A DNA stretch of 64,000 nt from Bacteroides sp. GM023 (GCF_014750685.1 NZ_JAAXGE010000010.1:1-64000); one strand, 5' to 3'; counted from the stretch's first letter, positions 55,301 to 64,000 are shown. Numbers and translations: made by a program. Notes: a model not told the origin generated them from the letters alone.

Positions 55301-55657
55301 TACCTTACCTTTAATCTGCTTAGCCACCGGAGTGTCTTGTTTGACAGGAGTTATCATAATGTAACCATCCTTCAGTTTATAACCGAATCCTGTTCCTTTC
55401 AAGATAGCATCAAGAGCTTGTTCTAAAGTTTGATTATTGATGTTCAGCGAGATACGCTTGTTGCCTCCCAATTGTGATTCATTGTAAGCAACGGACATTT
55501 TAGATTGTTTTTCAATCTCCGTCAGAGCCTCCCGTAATGTAATTTCATTCCCTTTCAGGTTTATCCTCACATTGCCTTGGGCAAATAGAGCTGTCTGCAT
55601 GAATAACAAACAGCAAAAAAATGTTATACATTTAGCTTTTAATAGATATAAATTCAT
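52355..55657 (-). CDS. SusC/RagA TonB-dependent transporter with STN domain
   Basis: The 1100-residue receptor has a signal (about 1-26), an STN domain (NEITLREALTEIEKQSKMSV), a carboxypeptidase-like repeat (about 115-195), a plug (DEVVVTALGIKRAEKALSYN) and the beta barrel ending SLKLQF. STN predicts signalling to the FecR/ECF pair encoded just upstream. Confidence 0.96.
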   Translation of the reverse strand: MNLYLLKAKCITFFCCLLFMQTALFAQGNVRINLKGNEITLREALTEIEKQSKMSVAYNESQLGGNKRISLNINNQTLEQALDAILKGTGFGYKLKDGYIMITPVKQDTPVAKQIKGKVVDEQGEALIGVNVSVDGTDAGTITNIDGEFSIQAFKNATLKISYIGYATQSIKVQDRDIYNITLIPDTKVLDEVVVTALGIKRAEKALSYNVQQVKSDELTTVKSANFMNALVGKVAGATINTSASGPGGAVKVVMRGAKSISQSNNALYVIDGIPMYNSSINSEVDEGALSAQPGSESAADINPDDIESMTLLTGPSAAALYGYEGANGVVLITTKKGRADKTVLTFSNNTTFSSPLMMPKFQNTYGNVTGETTSWGEKTDYRYDPKKFFNTGSNVSNSVSLATGNDKSQTYISASVNNSAGILPNNKYNRYNFLFRNTTSFINNNLILDVSANYVIQNSKNMVSQGQYFNPLPALYLFPRGEDFDEVRIYERYDELMGVNNQYWPYGDQGLSIQNPYWIMNRMDSKSEKRRYKLAAGLQYIITDWLNVQGRVNVDNSDYRNTEERYAGTLATFAGSKGRYSQGTRSDRQIYADVLANINKTFNDFSLSANLGASIKDIRTESNSLIGDLKNATNYFTAENMDRTGNFKIDDDGLKRQTQSIFANVELGYRHFLYLTLTARNDWDSALAFSESGDKSFMYPSVGLSGIISEVVKLPDWFTFLKARLSFTSVGSSYAPYLTREYYEYNDQANQYEAKSLYPNRYLKPEITNSFEAGLNMKFFRGALNFDITYYQSDTRHQTFVASLPAGSGYEGVNIQAGNVQNKGIEMALGYQNEWAGFSWASNVTFTYNKNKVKKLADGVRNTVTGELIQMPYVDKATLGSTGSPIVRLTEGGTMGDIYVNRDFQRDDNGYVYLNPTTFLPSMVNTEYKKVGSLLPKVNMGWRNSFSYKGVRLNVLLTGRFGGNVVSNTQAVLDRYGVSEYSAKLREQDNITINQKKISARDYLNIVAAGTGQGAHYIYKATNIRLQEVSVEYTIPRKKLYNIADVTLGVVGNNLGMIYCKAPFDPELVASATNTYYTGVDYFMQPSLRNIGFSLKLQF

Positions 55658-55745
55658 ATCTTCGTAGCGTTTTTAGTGTTAAACTCATAATATTATATTC
55701 GTCAAAAATTAAGCTATTGGCTTTAATACTAAAAAAGACATTTCA

Positions 55746-55787
55746 TATCCGGAATCAGGCGGCATCCTTTTTCCGGATACTTTTTTT
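55746..55787. terminator. Hairpin between fecR and susC of the second PUL
   Basis: TATCCGGAA (55746-55754) and TTCCGGATA (55771-55779) pair. On the minus strand no T-run follows, so it may be a partial terminator or attenuator; the T-run is on the plus strand. Confidence 0.5.
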
Positions 55788-55834
55788 CATGATGGTAGTG
55801 TTTATAAGGTTGAACAATATATTATTTCAATTCA

Positions 55835-56824
55835 TTATTTCTTCGTTTTTATATAGCATACATTTCCTTCTATTTTATAGTTAAATCCTCCCACTATCTC
55901 TCCCATAACATTCATTATTTCTTCGATGCTGGCATTCTGCCGGAAACTGAAGTTATATTTATCATTACTGAAACTACTTATATTACACTGGAAAGTGACA
56001 TTAAACCGTCGTTCTAAAGTAAACAGAATCTCTTTCATTGTTTTTCCTCTAAATACAAACAGCCCTTTCTGCCAGGCAGTCACATCTTCTATATTCGCAT
56101 TGGCAAGAAAGCTTTGGGAAGTAGTATTCTGATAAACAATCTGTTCTCCCGGATTCAATATATAGCTATTCTTCCCTCCATTACAATCTACTTTTATTTT
56201 ACCGGTCAGCAATGTTGCTATTATCTCATTAGTCTCCGGGTATGCTGCCACATTAAATTCTGTTCCTAAAGCTGTGACAGATACTGTACCCGACTTCACG
56301 ATAAAGGGTTTATCGGGATTCTTCATCACCCGGAAATTTGCTTCTCCTATCAGATATACCGTACGTGTATCTCCTTTAAATGTTTCCGGGTAAAGCAGTA
56401 AAGTCCCCGAGTTTGTCTGTACTTTACTCCCATCGGGCAGTTCAATTACATTCATATTGCCGGCAGAAGCAAAGTTCTCTACCATAGCCGCTTCCGAATA
56501 TTTATTCTTTGTCAAAAAGAATGTCCCAGAAATCGAAATTGCGAAAATCACAACTGCAGCAGCCGTATATTGCCATCCCCGTATTCGGAACCTTCGCGTT
56601 TTCTTTTGTTCGTTTACACCTACTTTATCATATACTTCAGAAAGGGAATTCCATGTGCTTGTGTCGATTTTGCCCTCTGTTTCTTCCCATAATGTATGCA
56701 GTGCAGCTTCTTTTTCATCCGCATGCTTCTCATCCACTAACCATTGATGAATTTCTTTGGTCAGCATCTCATTGTGCCGGGAAGCCGTAAATGCACTAAT
56801 AATTCTTTGAATATAATCCTTCAT
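55835..56824 (-). CDS. FecR-family anti-sigma factor
   Basis: A 329-residue protein with cytoplasmic N-terminus, a membrane helix at about residues 87-107 (YTAAAVVIFAISISGTFFL) and a periplasmic FecR domain (MNVIELPDGSKVQTNSGTLL) ending with a short STN-like tail. It pairs with the ECF sigma encoded upstream and the STN-type SusC. Confidence 0.94.
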   Translation of the reverse strand: MKDYIQRIISAFTASRHNEMLTKEIHQWLVDEKHADEKEAALHTLWEETEGKIDTSTWNSLSEVYDKVGVNEQKKTRRFRIRGWQYTAAAVVIFAISISGTFFLTKNKYSEAAMVENFASAGNMNVIELPDGSKVQTNSGTLLLYPETFKGDTRTVYLIGEANFRVMKNPDKPFIVKSGTVSVTALGTEFNVAAYPETNEIIATLLTGKIKVDCNGGKNSYILNPGEQIVYQNTTSQSFLANANIEDVTAWQKGLFVFRGKTMKEILFTLERRFNVTFQCNISSFSNDKYNFSFRQNASIEEIMNVMGEIVGGFNYKIEGNVCYIKTKK

Positions 56825-56869
56825 TTTTTATTGCTTATATAATATAGACAACTAGCTAAAAGAGACTAC

Positions 56870-57409
56870 TCAACCGAAATACAAAAAAAATGCAATTAAT
56901 ATGACTTTTTTTAGTTCTTGCAGCGCCAAATAAATATGGCGTTCCACTGTACGGATTGAAAGTTGCAGATTATCAGCTATTTCCTGATTACTCAACCCTT
57001 CCTTCCGGCTCATAATAAAAACTTTTTTTCGCTGTTCCGGCATGCTGTCCAATGCCAATTTTAATAATAGTTCAATTTCTTTTGCGTAAAGTTCGTCATG
57101 AATATCTGCCTCGAAAGATGGAGAATCTTCCTGTGCCAACTGCTCCTGATAGTTGAACTCGACAGATTTATGTTTTATGAAATTATAGATGTGATTACGC
57201 ACCATCGTATAAATGTAACTATTCCATGTATCTTGTTTTTCCCAGATTTCCGGATTATCCCATAATTTGACAAACACATCCTGTGCAATGTCTTCCGCAT
57301 CATCTTCCGATTTTAGAATCTTCCACGCAAAGGCCTTGACTTTCGGGAAAGTAACAATGAAAAATCGTTCGAATTTCTTTTTTCTTTCTTGTTCGTCTAG
57401 GTAATTCAT
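56870..57409 (-). CDS. ECF RNA polymerase sigma factor (FecI-like)
   Basis: I choose the internal ATG at 57409 (MNYLDEQERKKKFERFF), giving 179 residues; the open frame begins at 57487 but the added N-terminus is hydrophobic and unlike the family. Region 2 (DDAEDIAQDVFVKLWDNPE) and region 4 (EGLSNQEIADNLQLSIRTVERHI) are clear. Controls the second PUL. Confidence 0.93.
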   Translation of the reverse strand: MNYLDEQERKKKFERFFIVTFPKVKAFAWKILKSEDDAEDIAQDVFVKLWDNPEIWEKQDTWNSYIYTMVRNHIYNFIKHKSVEFNYQEQLAQEDSPSFEADIHDELYAKEIELLLKLALDSMPEQRKKVFIMSRKEGLSNQEIADNLQLSIRTVERHIYLALQELKKVILIAFFLYFG

Positions 57410-57501
57410 CTGAGATTTTAGGTTATTATTATTTATATAGGAGCCAAATGTAGATTGTTTAAACGGAAAAAACAAATAATGGAACAATAAAAAAAATATC
57501 T

Positions 57502-57551
57502 TGTTTTTGCGTGTCCGGGATAGTTTACACTATCCCGGACACGCAAAAACA
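57502..57551 (-). terminator. Perfect 23-bp hairpin after the GH3 gene
   Basis: Arms 57502-57524 and 57529-57551 are exact reverse complements (core GTGTCCGGGATAGT) with a 4-nt loop. The minus strand continues AGATATTTTTTTT, so it can terminate the upstream GH3 operon before the sigma gene. Positions 57552-57704 show nothing else. Confidence 0.8.
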
Positions 57552-57704
57552 GGCTTAAAATAGCCATAAACCTATCAAAACATATGTTCTATCGAATGTA
57601 CTTACTCTAAAGTTGTTCTCTTTCAGTTTCATTTTTTGGAAGTTTGTACTTCCGGCATACATTAATATATACCCGGCGTGTTTTTCAACATTACTGTATA
57701 AAAG

Positions 57705-60056
57705 TTATTTTACTACAATAATATTTGATAGTTTTATATCATTTGAAGCTCTGCCGATCATCAACTGAAAATTTCCCGGTTCCACCACTCTCTTCATTTC
57801 CTGATTGATAATCGATAAATCTTCTTCCGTCAGGCTGAAAGTTATAGTTCTTTTTTCTCCCTGTTTGAGGAAAAAACGTTTAAATCGCTTTAATTGCTTC
57901 AAGGGTTGTACAACTGAAGCGTATTCATCTCGTATATAAAATTGTGCCACTTCTTCGCCATCATACTTTCCTGTGTTTTGTATATCAAATGAGACATCAA
58001 AACGATAAGGAGTTTGTTGGTTTATCTTTAAGTTGGAATATTCAAACGTGGTATAACTAAGTCCATATCCAAAGGCATACAATGGCAATGCGGACATTTC
58101 TACATAATCATGGTTTTGAGGTGCTTTTTTATTATAATATATAGGAATTTGCCCTACCGAACGAGGTACGGTAATTGGTAAACGGCCTGCCGGATTATAA
58201 TCTCCGAATAAGACATCGGCTATGGCATTTCCACCTTCTTGTCCGGGATAATAGGTTGTCAGTAGTGCATCGGCATATTCCGAAGCCCATAGTTTATCAA
58301 GTGGGCGTCCTTCTATATATACAACGATCAATGGTTTGCCTGTGGCTTTCAATGCAGTCAACAATTCCTGTTGTTTTCCGAGCAGAGACAGAGTAGCACG
58401 GTCAAATCCTTCGCCACACTCCATATCACTTACTGTTTTCTTATCCGTAATGGCAGCTCCCGTTTCTTTATATTGTGTCTTAAAATCACGGGCACTGGAG
58501 CCACCGACTACCACAATCACCACTTCAGCACGCCGGGCAGCCTCTACGGCTTTCTCAATTTCATTTGTTGTAGTATCACGAATGGCACAACCTTTTACAT
58601 ATTCCACACGCGATGGTGATAGTTTAGCGACAATTCCATCAAGTACGGTTTTTACATTTTCATCTTCCTGAGGTGCTGTATAATCTCCTAACATATTGTA
58701 CCGATTATCAGCGTTAGGACCAATGACAGCTATCTTATTTATATCTTTCCGCAAAGGCAATATGGAGTTTTTATTCTCAAGCAGTGTAATAGAAGCCCGT
58801 GCTATTTTACGTGCCAATTTGATATTCTCTTGGCAACGCACGTTTTTCGCAGCCATTTTCGGATCAACATAAGGATGTTCGAATAATCCCATCTCGAATT
58901 TCATCCGTAACACCCGGCAGACAGCTGTATCTATGATTGCTTCGTCAACTTGCCCGGACTTCACCGCATGGCAAAGATTCATATAAGCATCTCCACCCAA
59001 ATCAACATCAACACCAGCCGTGACAGCTTGTACCGCTGCATTTTCCTTTGTCGGAGCCACAAAATGGCTTTCATAAATTCCTTCAATACTATATAAATCC
59101 GATACTACAAATCCACGAAAATTCCATTCGTTACGTAGTAGTTGAGTCAACAGATAATGGTTTGATGTGCAGGGAACACCGTCAATTGAATTATAGGAAG
59201 TCATTACGGACAGTGCTCCCGCATCTATCGCCTGATGAAAAGGGGGAAGAAAATTCTGATGCAAATCCCGGACACCTATTGATGCATAATTACCGTTCTG
59301 CCCACTCTCCGGTACTGCATAGGCTAGAAAATGCTTTAGAGTAGCTATGGTGGCATATTCCTGTGATAAGTCACCACCGCCTAGTCCGGTAACCATAGCA
59401 GCCCCCAAAGTACCGCTCAATACAGGGTCTTCGCCAAAGGTTTCTTCTACGCGGGACCATCGGGGATCACGAGTCAAATCAAGTACAGGACCATAACTGA
59501 TATGTCCGCCTTGGGAACGGATTTCTTTTGCTATAACCTGACCTGCCTCTTTTAATAATTCAGGAGACCATGTTGCAGCCATTCCTATTCCGGTAGGAAA
59601 AACTGTAGTTCCAATAGCCATATGTCCGTGAGGGGCTTCTTCTGCGAGAAAGATAGGAATGCCCAAACGGGTGTTCTCAATTATATATTTTTGTAGTGCA
59701 TTTCCAGCTTTAGCTGCCAATTCAGGATGAAGTCCGTTTTCCAATGTCTTCTTTGTCCACGGATCAGCCCGATAAGTTGCCCAAAGCATTCCTGCATTTC
59801 TTTCTTTGACGAGTTGCTTGAACTTATCGGAAGGTCGAACTTTAGTTCCATTTATCTCGTACATCTCCCAGCCCAGGGGACAAAGCAGTTGACCGACTTT
59901 TTCTTCCAACGTCATGCGGGAAAGTAAATCCGTAACTCTCGTTTCTACTGGTAAATCAGGATTTTTATAGGAAACCAATGATGAAGAGAGTTGGGCAAAG
60001 AGTAACACACACACGATCTGTGCTATTATCAATATATAGAATCGTTTTATCATCAT
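57705..60056 (-). CDS. GH3 family beta-glycosidase
   Basis: A 783-residue secreted enzyme (signal about 1-21). It has the N-terminal barrel, the alpha/beta sandwich domain and a C-terminal fibronectin-III-like domain. The nucleophile is D320 in GFVVSDLYS, and KHFLAY (241-246) is a substrate-binding block. GH3 members act on beta-glucosides, xylosides or GlcNAc; no motif fixes the substrate, though its place in a GH18/LamG unit is notable. Confidence 0.93.
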   Translation of the reverse strand: MMIKRFYILIIAQIVCVLLFAQLSSSLVSYKNPDLPVETRVTDLLSRMTLEEKVGQLLCPLGWEMYEINGTKVRPSDKFKQLVKERNAGMLWATYRADPWTKKTLENGLHPELAAKAGNALQKYIIENTRLGIPIFLAEEAPHGHMAIGTTVFPTGIGMAATWSPELLKEAGQVIAKEIRSQGGHISYGPVLDLTRDPRWSRVEETFGEDPVLSGTLGAAMVTGLGGGDLSQEYATIATLKHFLAYAVPESGQNGNYASIGVRDLHQNFLPPFHQAIDAGALSVMTSYNSIDGVPCTSNHYLLTQLLRNEWNFRGFVVSDLYSIEGIYESHFVAPTKENAAVQAVTAGVDVDLGGDAYMNLCHAVKSGQVDEAIIDTAVCRVLRMKFEMGLFEHPYVDPKMAAKNVRCQENIKLARKIARASITLLENKNSILPLRKDINKIAVIGPNADNRYNMLGDYTAPQEDENVKTVLDGIVAKLSPSRVEYVKGCAIRDTTTNEIEKAVEAARRAEVVIVVVGGSSARDFKTQYKETGAAITDKKTVSDMECGEGFDRATLSLLGKQQELLTALKATGKPLIVVYIEGRPLDKLWASEYADALLTTYYPGQEGGNAIADVLFGDYNPAGRLPITVPRSVGQIPIYYNKKAPQNHDYVEMSALPLYAFGYGLSYTTFEYSNLKINQQTPYRFDVSFDIQNTGKYDGEEVAQFYIRDEYASVVQPLKQLKRFKRFFLKQGEKRTITFSLTEEDLSIINQEMKRVVEPGNFQLMIGRASNDIKLSNIIVVK

Positions 60057-60088
60057 AATATATGCAATAAAAAAGTTTTGTTCTTTTT

Positions 60089-60847
60089 TTATTCTGTTTC
60101 CACCTTTATTACAAGAGGAATAATCGCAGGTTTTCCATTAACCACCGGGTACACATGAGTAATAGCCGGAAAACGTCCTGAATAGTGATAAGCAATCGGC
60201 ATAACTCCTTCCCCACCTGCCTTCAAAGTTTGAGGACTGGTAAACTTTATATCCGTATTACCACCTATAACCACGAAAAAAAGCTTCATATCCTTATCAG
60301 TATCATTAGCAAACTTCAGGTTCATCATCTTCGTATTTCCTTCGCCCATTGTTCCGAAAAGCATTACTTTAAAATTCATCCATAATCCGCTACCATAGTC
60401 ATAAGGATAATTTTCTTCAATCGGATGGTGGCATGGAATAACTGTTCCTTTCACCCATATACGATTATAATTGGTATTATTATTACTCAAGACCACAACT
60501 TCCTTACTAAAAAAACCGGGGCGATAAGCCGGGTCATAATCAACTTTCACTATCCCTGAGGCACCGGGGCGAATCGGTTCTTTCGGAAATTCATATTGCA
60601 CGCATCCACAGCCTGTACTTATTCCATTGATATGGACCATTTCTGTCCCAATATTCTTAAACGCAAACTTATGAGATACAACTCCATCCTGCTCCTTTAT
60701 CTCGCCAAAATCAAATACACGCTCTTCGAATTGAAGGCTTTGGGAAGCCCGGGGCTCTTGTGCCAACAAAGGGAAAGATGAAAATAAAAGAAAGAGTACG
60801 GATGATGCTATTATTTTCATGAAATACTTTTTTGATTGAATATTCAT
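60089..60847 (-). CDS. DUF1573 secreted protein
   Basis: A 252-residue protein with signal peptide (an internal ATG at 60820 gives MKIIASSVLFLLFSSFPLLA) and an Ig-like DUF1573 domain (FDFGEIKEQDGVVSHKFAFKN; GCGCVQYEFPKEPIRPGASG). Common in Bacteroides PULs; role unknown. It lies 32 bp upstream of the GH3 gene. Confidence 0.88.
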   Translation of the reverse strand: MNIQSKKYFMKIIASSVLFLLFSSFPLLAQEPRASQSLQFEERVFDFGEIKEQDGVVSHKFAFKNIGTEMVHINGISTGCGCVQYEFPKEPIRPGASGIVKVDYDPAYRPGFFSKEVVVLSNNNTNYNRIWVKGTVIPCHHPIEENYPYDYGSGLWMNFKVMLFGTMGEGNTKMMNLKFANDTDKDMKLFFVVIGGNTDIKFTSPQTLKAGGEGVMPIAYHYSGRFPAITHVYPVVNGKPAIIPLVIKVETE

Positions 60848-60868
60848 CTTTGTCCATTAAATAATTAA

Positions 60869-60910
60869 GAGAGAACAAAGTCCATTTATAAAATAAAGCT
60901 TTGTTCTCTC
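60869..60910 (-). terminator. Hairpin between LamG and DUF1573 genes
   Basis: GAGAGAACAAAG (60869-60880) pairs perfectly with CTTTGTTCTCTC (60899-60910), 19 bp past the LamG gene stop. No strong T-run on the minus strand, so it may reduce rather than end transcription. Confidence 0.6.
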
Positions 60911-60928
60911 ACTGTTTATTCTTAGTCG

Positions 60929-62602
60929 TTACTTACATACATTACTGTCACTCTTATCCCAACCAATATAATTATGTCTATCAGTCAGATGCGTTCCCGG
61001 ATCACTTTCTGATTCCGTCAGACAACGCCATGTATCAGACCAGTCGATATTATATCCATTGCCCGTATAGTCATAGAAGATATGCCCTTCACCTTCATTC
61101 ATCTTCCAATAAGCCTGTAAGCCTTGAGAGTCTGGTTCTACCCCACAAATACCGGCAGAAAGTTCACTTTCTGTCAAAGTACGATTCCAGATTCGTGTTT
61201 CACAAATACTGCCGTTGAAATTCTGTTGAGAAGGATAACCTGCCCATGACATTCCAATCTCGACACCTTTGAAAAGAGTAGAATAATCAGAAACACTGTA
61301 TTCGCAATCTTTCACTCCGTTTACGTAGAACGCAAATTTACTACCATCATAAGTCAACGAAAGCAGATACCATTTTCCTGTTTCAAAAGATGTATTAGCA
61401 AAGAAGTTCCCTTTTCCTGTGACACATTGCAAACGAGTGGCATCATTTCCACCCTCTCCAAAACGGAACATCACTGTATTAGAACCATTGAAAGCAAAGA
61501 AACGTGACATTCCGCTAAGCTGGTTCGCATGGATTTTAATCTCATACGTAAAGTTAGTCAGTTCTTTCTGCAAAGATTCCGCAAAGTAATAATTACTGTA
61601 ACACTCATAATTACTTATATCTAAAGCTACAAATTTCGAATTCGGATCAATGTAATCGAGAAGCAGATACATGGTAGTGTAATTCTCTTTCAACTGCAAA
61701 CCGCTGGACACTTCTTTTATCGTTATTGGCAGCATATAAGTCGTTCCCATCTCCAGATTATTCAAGGAATTCAACGTAACCTTAATTTCCGAAGACAGCT
61801 TTTCTCCCCAGGAAATCGCAGCTTCCAGTCCCGTTACCGTGACATCTGCATTTTGAGGGAGAGCAACGTAATTGGTATTCTTACTTGTATTATAATACTC
61901 GACTAAAGAACGGTCTACTTCCAACGTAACAGTCTCATCCTGACGTGCATTACCTGTTGCAGAAACAGTAAAAGCATAAGAAGCCGGCAATGCGGATATA
62001 TCCAGTACAGATGTTCCCATATTCGTTCCATTTGTGATAGACACATCCAGTTTCACTTCATCAGGATATGTTATATTCACAATAGCCAAAGCAGTGTTAT
62101 GCTGTACAGAAATCTTGCCGTTACCCTCAACTTTAGTTAAGCGAACAGGTAATAAATAAACAGATTTATCCAGTGCTACAAAATTTTCCGCCGGAACCCT
62201 TACCTCTATCGAATCAACAGACAAGGTCTTCCCCTGTTCTATAGTAGCTGCAGATTTCACAACAGTATATACATCAGAAGGAAAAGCTTCGTAAGATGTA
62301 CCATTGCTCATATTATAAGAGTTCACCAAAGAATTATCCACTTCTACATACACCATCATCGTATTTTCAGCCTGACGCGTTGATTTCACCGGTAACTTCA
62401 CCACAACTTCGTCCCCAACCGCACCTCGCGATGTCCAATCCACATTAAAAGTGGAAATGTTTCCCTGGGCAGAGCCGGTAGTGGATGGTATAAAATAAAT
62501 CAGATTATTAGGATTGCCTTCCACATCATAAGTTTCGTTGTCACATGATTGAAAGCATAGCATGCCCGTCAAGAGCATTAAAATATATTTATTCCATTTC
62601 AT
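60929..62602 (-). CDS. Double DUF1735-LamG surface lipoprotein
   Basis: Start taken at ATG 62602 (MKWNKYILMLLTGMLCFQSC), which gives a lipoprotein signal; the open frame starts at 62629 inside the previous gene. The 557-residue protein has two DUF1735 modules (about 35-175 and 180-310) and a C-terminal LamG-like domain ending LQAYWKMNEGEGHIFYDYTG. It is likely a surface binding protein and a paralogue of its upstream neighbour. Confidence 0.9.
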   Translation of the reverse strand: MKWNKYILMLLTGMLCFQSCDNETYDVEGNPNNLIYFIPSTTGSAQGNISTFNVDWTSRGAVGDEVVVKLPVKSTRQAENTMMVYVEVDNSLVNSYNMSNGTSYEAFPSDVYTVVKSAATIEQGKTLSVDSIEVRVPAENFVALDKSVYLLPVRLTKVEGNGKISVQHNTALAIVNITYPDEVKLDVSITNGTNMGTSVLDISALPASYAFTVSATGNARQDETVTLEVDRSLVEYYNTSKNTNYVALPQNADVTVTGLEAAISWGEKLSSEIKVTLNSLNNLEMGTTYMLPITIKEVSSGLQLKENYTTMYLLLDYIDPNSKFVALDISNYECYSNYYFAESLQKELTNFTYEIKIHANQLSGMSRFFAFNGSNTVMFRFGEGGNDATRLQCVTGKGNFFANTSFETGKWYLLSLTYDGSKFAFYVNGVKDCEYSVSDYSTLFKGVEIGMSWAGYPSQQNFNGSICETRIWNRTLTESELSAGICGVEPDSQGLQAYWKMNEGEGHIFYDYTGNGYNIDWSDTWRCLTESESDPGTHLTDRHNYIGWDKSDSNVCK

Positions 62603-62616
62603 AATCACAGCCTTTA

Positions 62617-63828
62617 TTATTGCATACACTTATTGTTATCATCACTATCCCATGCTATAGACGAGCTATAATTCAGATTATAAGTCAGTCCGGCTCCTTC
62701 ACTAATTTCACGGGCCGTATTTGTCCAGTCCATATCATAGCCATTCCCAGTCGCATCATTGAAAATATGCCCTTCACCTTCGTTCATTTTCCAATAAGCT
62801 ACCAATCCGTCCGATTGAGCATCAACGCTACAAAGTCCCATTCGAAGTTCGGCAGGACGCAAAGCACGGTTCCATACACGAACTTCCGCAATCCGACCAC
62901 GGAAATATTGAGAACCTCGATAACTGGTCCAAGACATACCCAGTTCAAAACGTTGGAAGTCAACAGACTTACCGTCACCATCTCCCTCGGCATCTTTTAC
63001 GCCATCAACATACATTGTCAGCTTACTACCATCGTAAGTCAACGAAAGCGTATACCAACGGTCGGTACTGAAACGAGTCGAAGAAACAATACTACCACTC
63101 GGGCTCACCCATTGCAACGCATTGGTATCCATACCTTCCTCACCAAACCGAAGCATACTTGAACGTTCCTCATTTTTTGATGTAAATGCACACATACGGG
63201 CTATTTTATGCCATTCCTGAGAATAGAATTTTACTTCATACGTAAAGTTGGATAATTCCAGTTTCTTCTCATCAGGGAAAATAAAGTTGCTATAAAGATT
63301 CGTATTACTGATATTCAACGAAGTGAAATAAATATAACGTGAAATCTGCAAGAATATCGTTTTTGACGGTTTGAGTATTTCGAGACCATCCACTTCTGTC
63401 ATCGTGACAGGAATCACATAGATAAGATCATCCGACAAATTTTCCGTAGACACCACTTTCACGGTAACTGGAGTCGAGAACGACTTACCCGCCTGAATGA
63501 CAGCGTCGGCTCCCTCTAATGTTACCACCCCATCAGGAATACTATAATATTTCGTACCATGTTCCTGATTGTACGCTTCTACTTGTGAGGGATCAATGCC
63601 AAATTTCACACTGACATCCTTTTCTACTTTATCAGTAGCAGAAGCCGTCACCATATAAGTAGACGGAGTGTCCTCTACCAGGAATTTTGTTACAGGTGTT
63701 GTCTCTGTTCCTGTAATAAGTACGACCGTCTTTCCATAGTCGAATTTATCACCCTCAGTACAGCCCAGAACCGATAATCCCAATATCACTCCCAATAAAG
63801 AATATTTAAATATATATGTTTTCATCAT
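62617..63828 (-). CDS. DUF1735-LamG surface lipoprotein
   Basis: A 403-residue lipoprotein (Cys23, VLGC) with one DUF1735 module (about 40-180) and a LamG-like domain that ends LVAYWKMNEGEGHIFNDATG, nearly identical in style to the downstream gene. Tandem duplication is likely. A partial GH18-like gene ends 21 bp upstream. Confidence 0.9.
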   Translation of the reverse strand: MMKTYIFKYSLLGVILGLSVLGCTEGDKFDYGKTVVLITGTETTPVTKFLVEDTPSTYMVTASATDKVEKDVSVKFGIDPSQVEAYNQEHGTKYYSIPDGVVTLEGADAVIQAGKSFSTPVTVKVVSTENLSDDLIYVIPVTMTEVDGLEILKPSKTIFLQISRYIYFTSLNISNTNLYSNFIFPDEKKLELSNFTYEVKFYSQEWHKIARMCAFTSKNEERSSMLRFGEEGMDTNALQWVSPSGSIVSSTRFSTDRWYTLSLTYDGSKLTMYVDGVKDAEGDGDGKSVDFQRFELGMSWTSYRGSQYFRGRIAEVRVWNRALRPAELRMGLCSVDAQSDGLVAYWKMNEGEGHIFNDATGNGYDMDWTNTAREISEGAGLTYNLNYSSSIAWDSDDNNKCMQ

Positions 63829-63848
63829 GCTTCTTATTTATTCATTAT

Positions 63849-64000
63849 TTATTCATTTATTGCAGGATTCATAATCTGAATAGCCTGACGGAATTCGTTA
63901 TAAGGTATACCTGATGCGGAATAATAATTTCTTCCGAGGAAGAACACTCCACAGCCCCCTTTACGTCCTGTACCCGGCTCCCATTTTGCATAATTCAAAA
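63849..64000 (-). CDS. 3' end of a GH18-like gene
   Basis: The last 50 codons read YAKWEPGTGRKGGCGVFFLG, then RNYYSASGIPYNEFRQAIQI and MNPAINE. The GGCG...YY...R-QAI pattern parallels the C-terminus of the GH18 protein at 49595-50737 (GGCGLYRSGFDY). The 5' part is outside the window, so catalytic residues cannot be checked. Confidence 0.6.
   Translation of the reverse strand, partial: LNYAKWEPGTGRKGGCGVFFLGRNYYSASGIPYNEFRQAIQIMNPAINE

Noticed and set aside
57410..57487. N-terminal extension of the second FecI-like sigma factor
   Set aside because: The added residues are hydrophobic and unlike ECF sigma factors; the internal ATG gives the normal length.

Overview
The window is a piece of a Bacteroides chromosome, probably a gut species near B. 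thetaiotaomicron or B. ovatus. The evidence is SusC/SusD polysaccharide-utilisation loci (PULs) with ECF sigma/FecR regulators, NigD-like and BT4734-like proteins, a full Bacteroides-type TraE-to-TraQ conjugation set, and repeated TAnnTTTG -7 promoter elements.

Positions 1-20781 are one end of an integrative conjugative element (ICE). From left to right it holds a coupling-protein gene cut by what looks like the 5' end of a group II intron, relaxase mobB and accessory mobA, a candidate oriT, a parA/ribbon-helix-helix pair flanked by two copies of a 73-bp iteron element, and the tra operon traE-F-G-(lipoprotein)-I-J-K-L-M-N-O-Q. A strong terminator follows. The accessory genes come next: a fusion of ribosomal protein bTHX to an HNH nuclease domain, small hypotheticals, ArdA anti-restriction, a RadC-like protein and an ORF6N protein. 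The element ends with a tyrosine integrase beside tRNA-Ser(UGA), whose 3' end points at the element and is the likely attachment site.

Positions 20782-28510 are core chromosome: tRNA-Ser, pflB-pflA, then a cluster of amidase, small membrane protein, HU-like protein, DUF4248 and a BT4734/VirE-type ATPase, followed by a gene split by a -1 frameshift at an A8 run.

Positions 28650-41850 are a first PUL on the minus strand: ECF sigma, FecR, SusC with an STN domain, SusD, a SusE-like lipoprotein, a GH123/DUF4091 enzyme and a GH20 hexosaminidase. The enzymes point to N-acetylhexosamine-containing host glycans. An AAA-ATPase/PD-(D/E)XK gene sits between fecR and susC. A second ECF sigma with an unusual membrane-anchored barrel partner, a NigD-like gene, aqpZ, an EamA transporter and divergent oxyR/dps follow up to 48.3 kb.

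Positions 48414-64000 are a second PUL, also on the minus strand: ECF sigma, FecR, SusC, SusD, a GH18 endoglycosidase-like lipoprotein and a DUF1735-LamG lipoprotein. An adjacent unit holds a GH18-like gene (3' end only), two more DUF1735-LamG proteins, a DUF1573 protein and a GH3 enzyme. GH18 plus LamG surface proteins suggest N-glycan or other GlcNAc-containing glycoprotein targets; this is inferred from family only.

The most unusual items are the bTHX-HNH fusion, the duplicated iteron element around the par genes, two leader modules upstream of ardA and radC whose arms differ in sequence but keep pairing, the intron boundary in the coupling protein, and the slippery-site gene.
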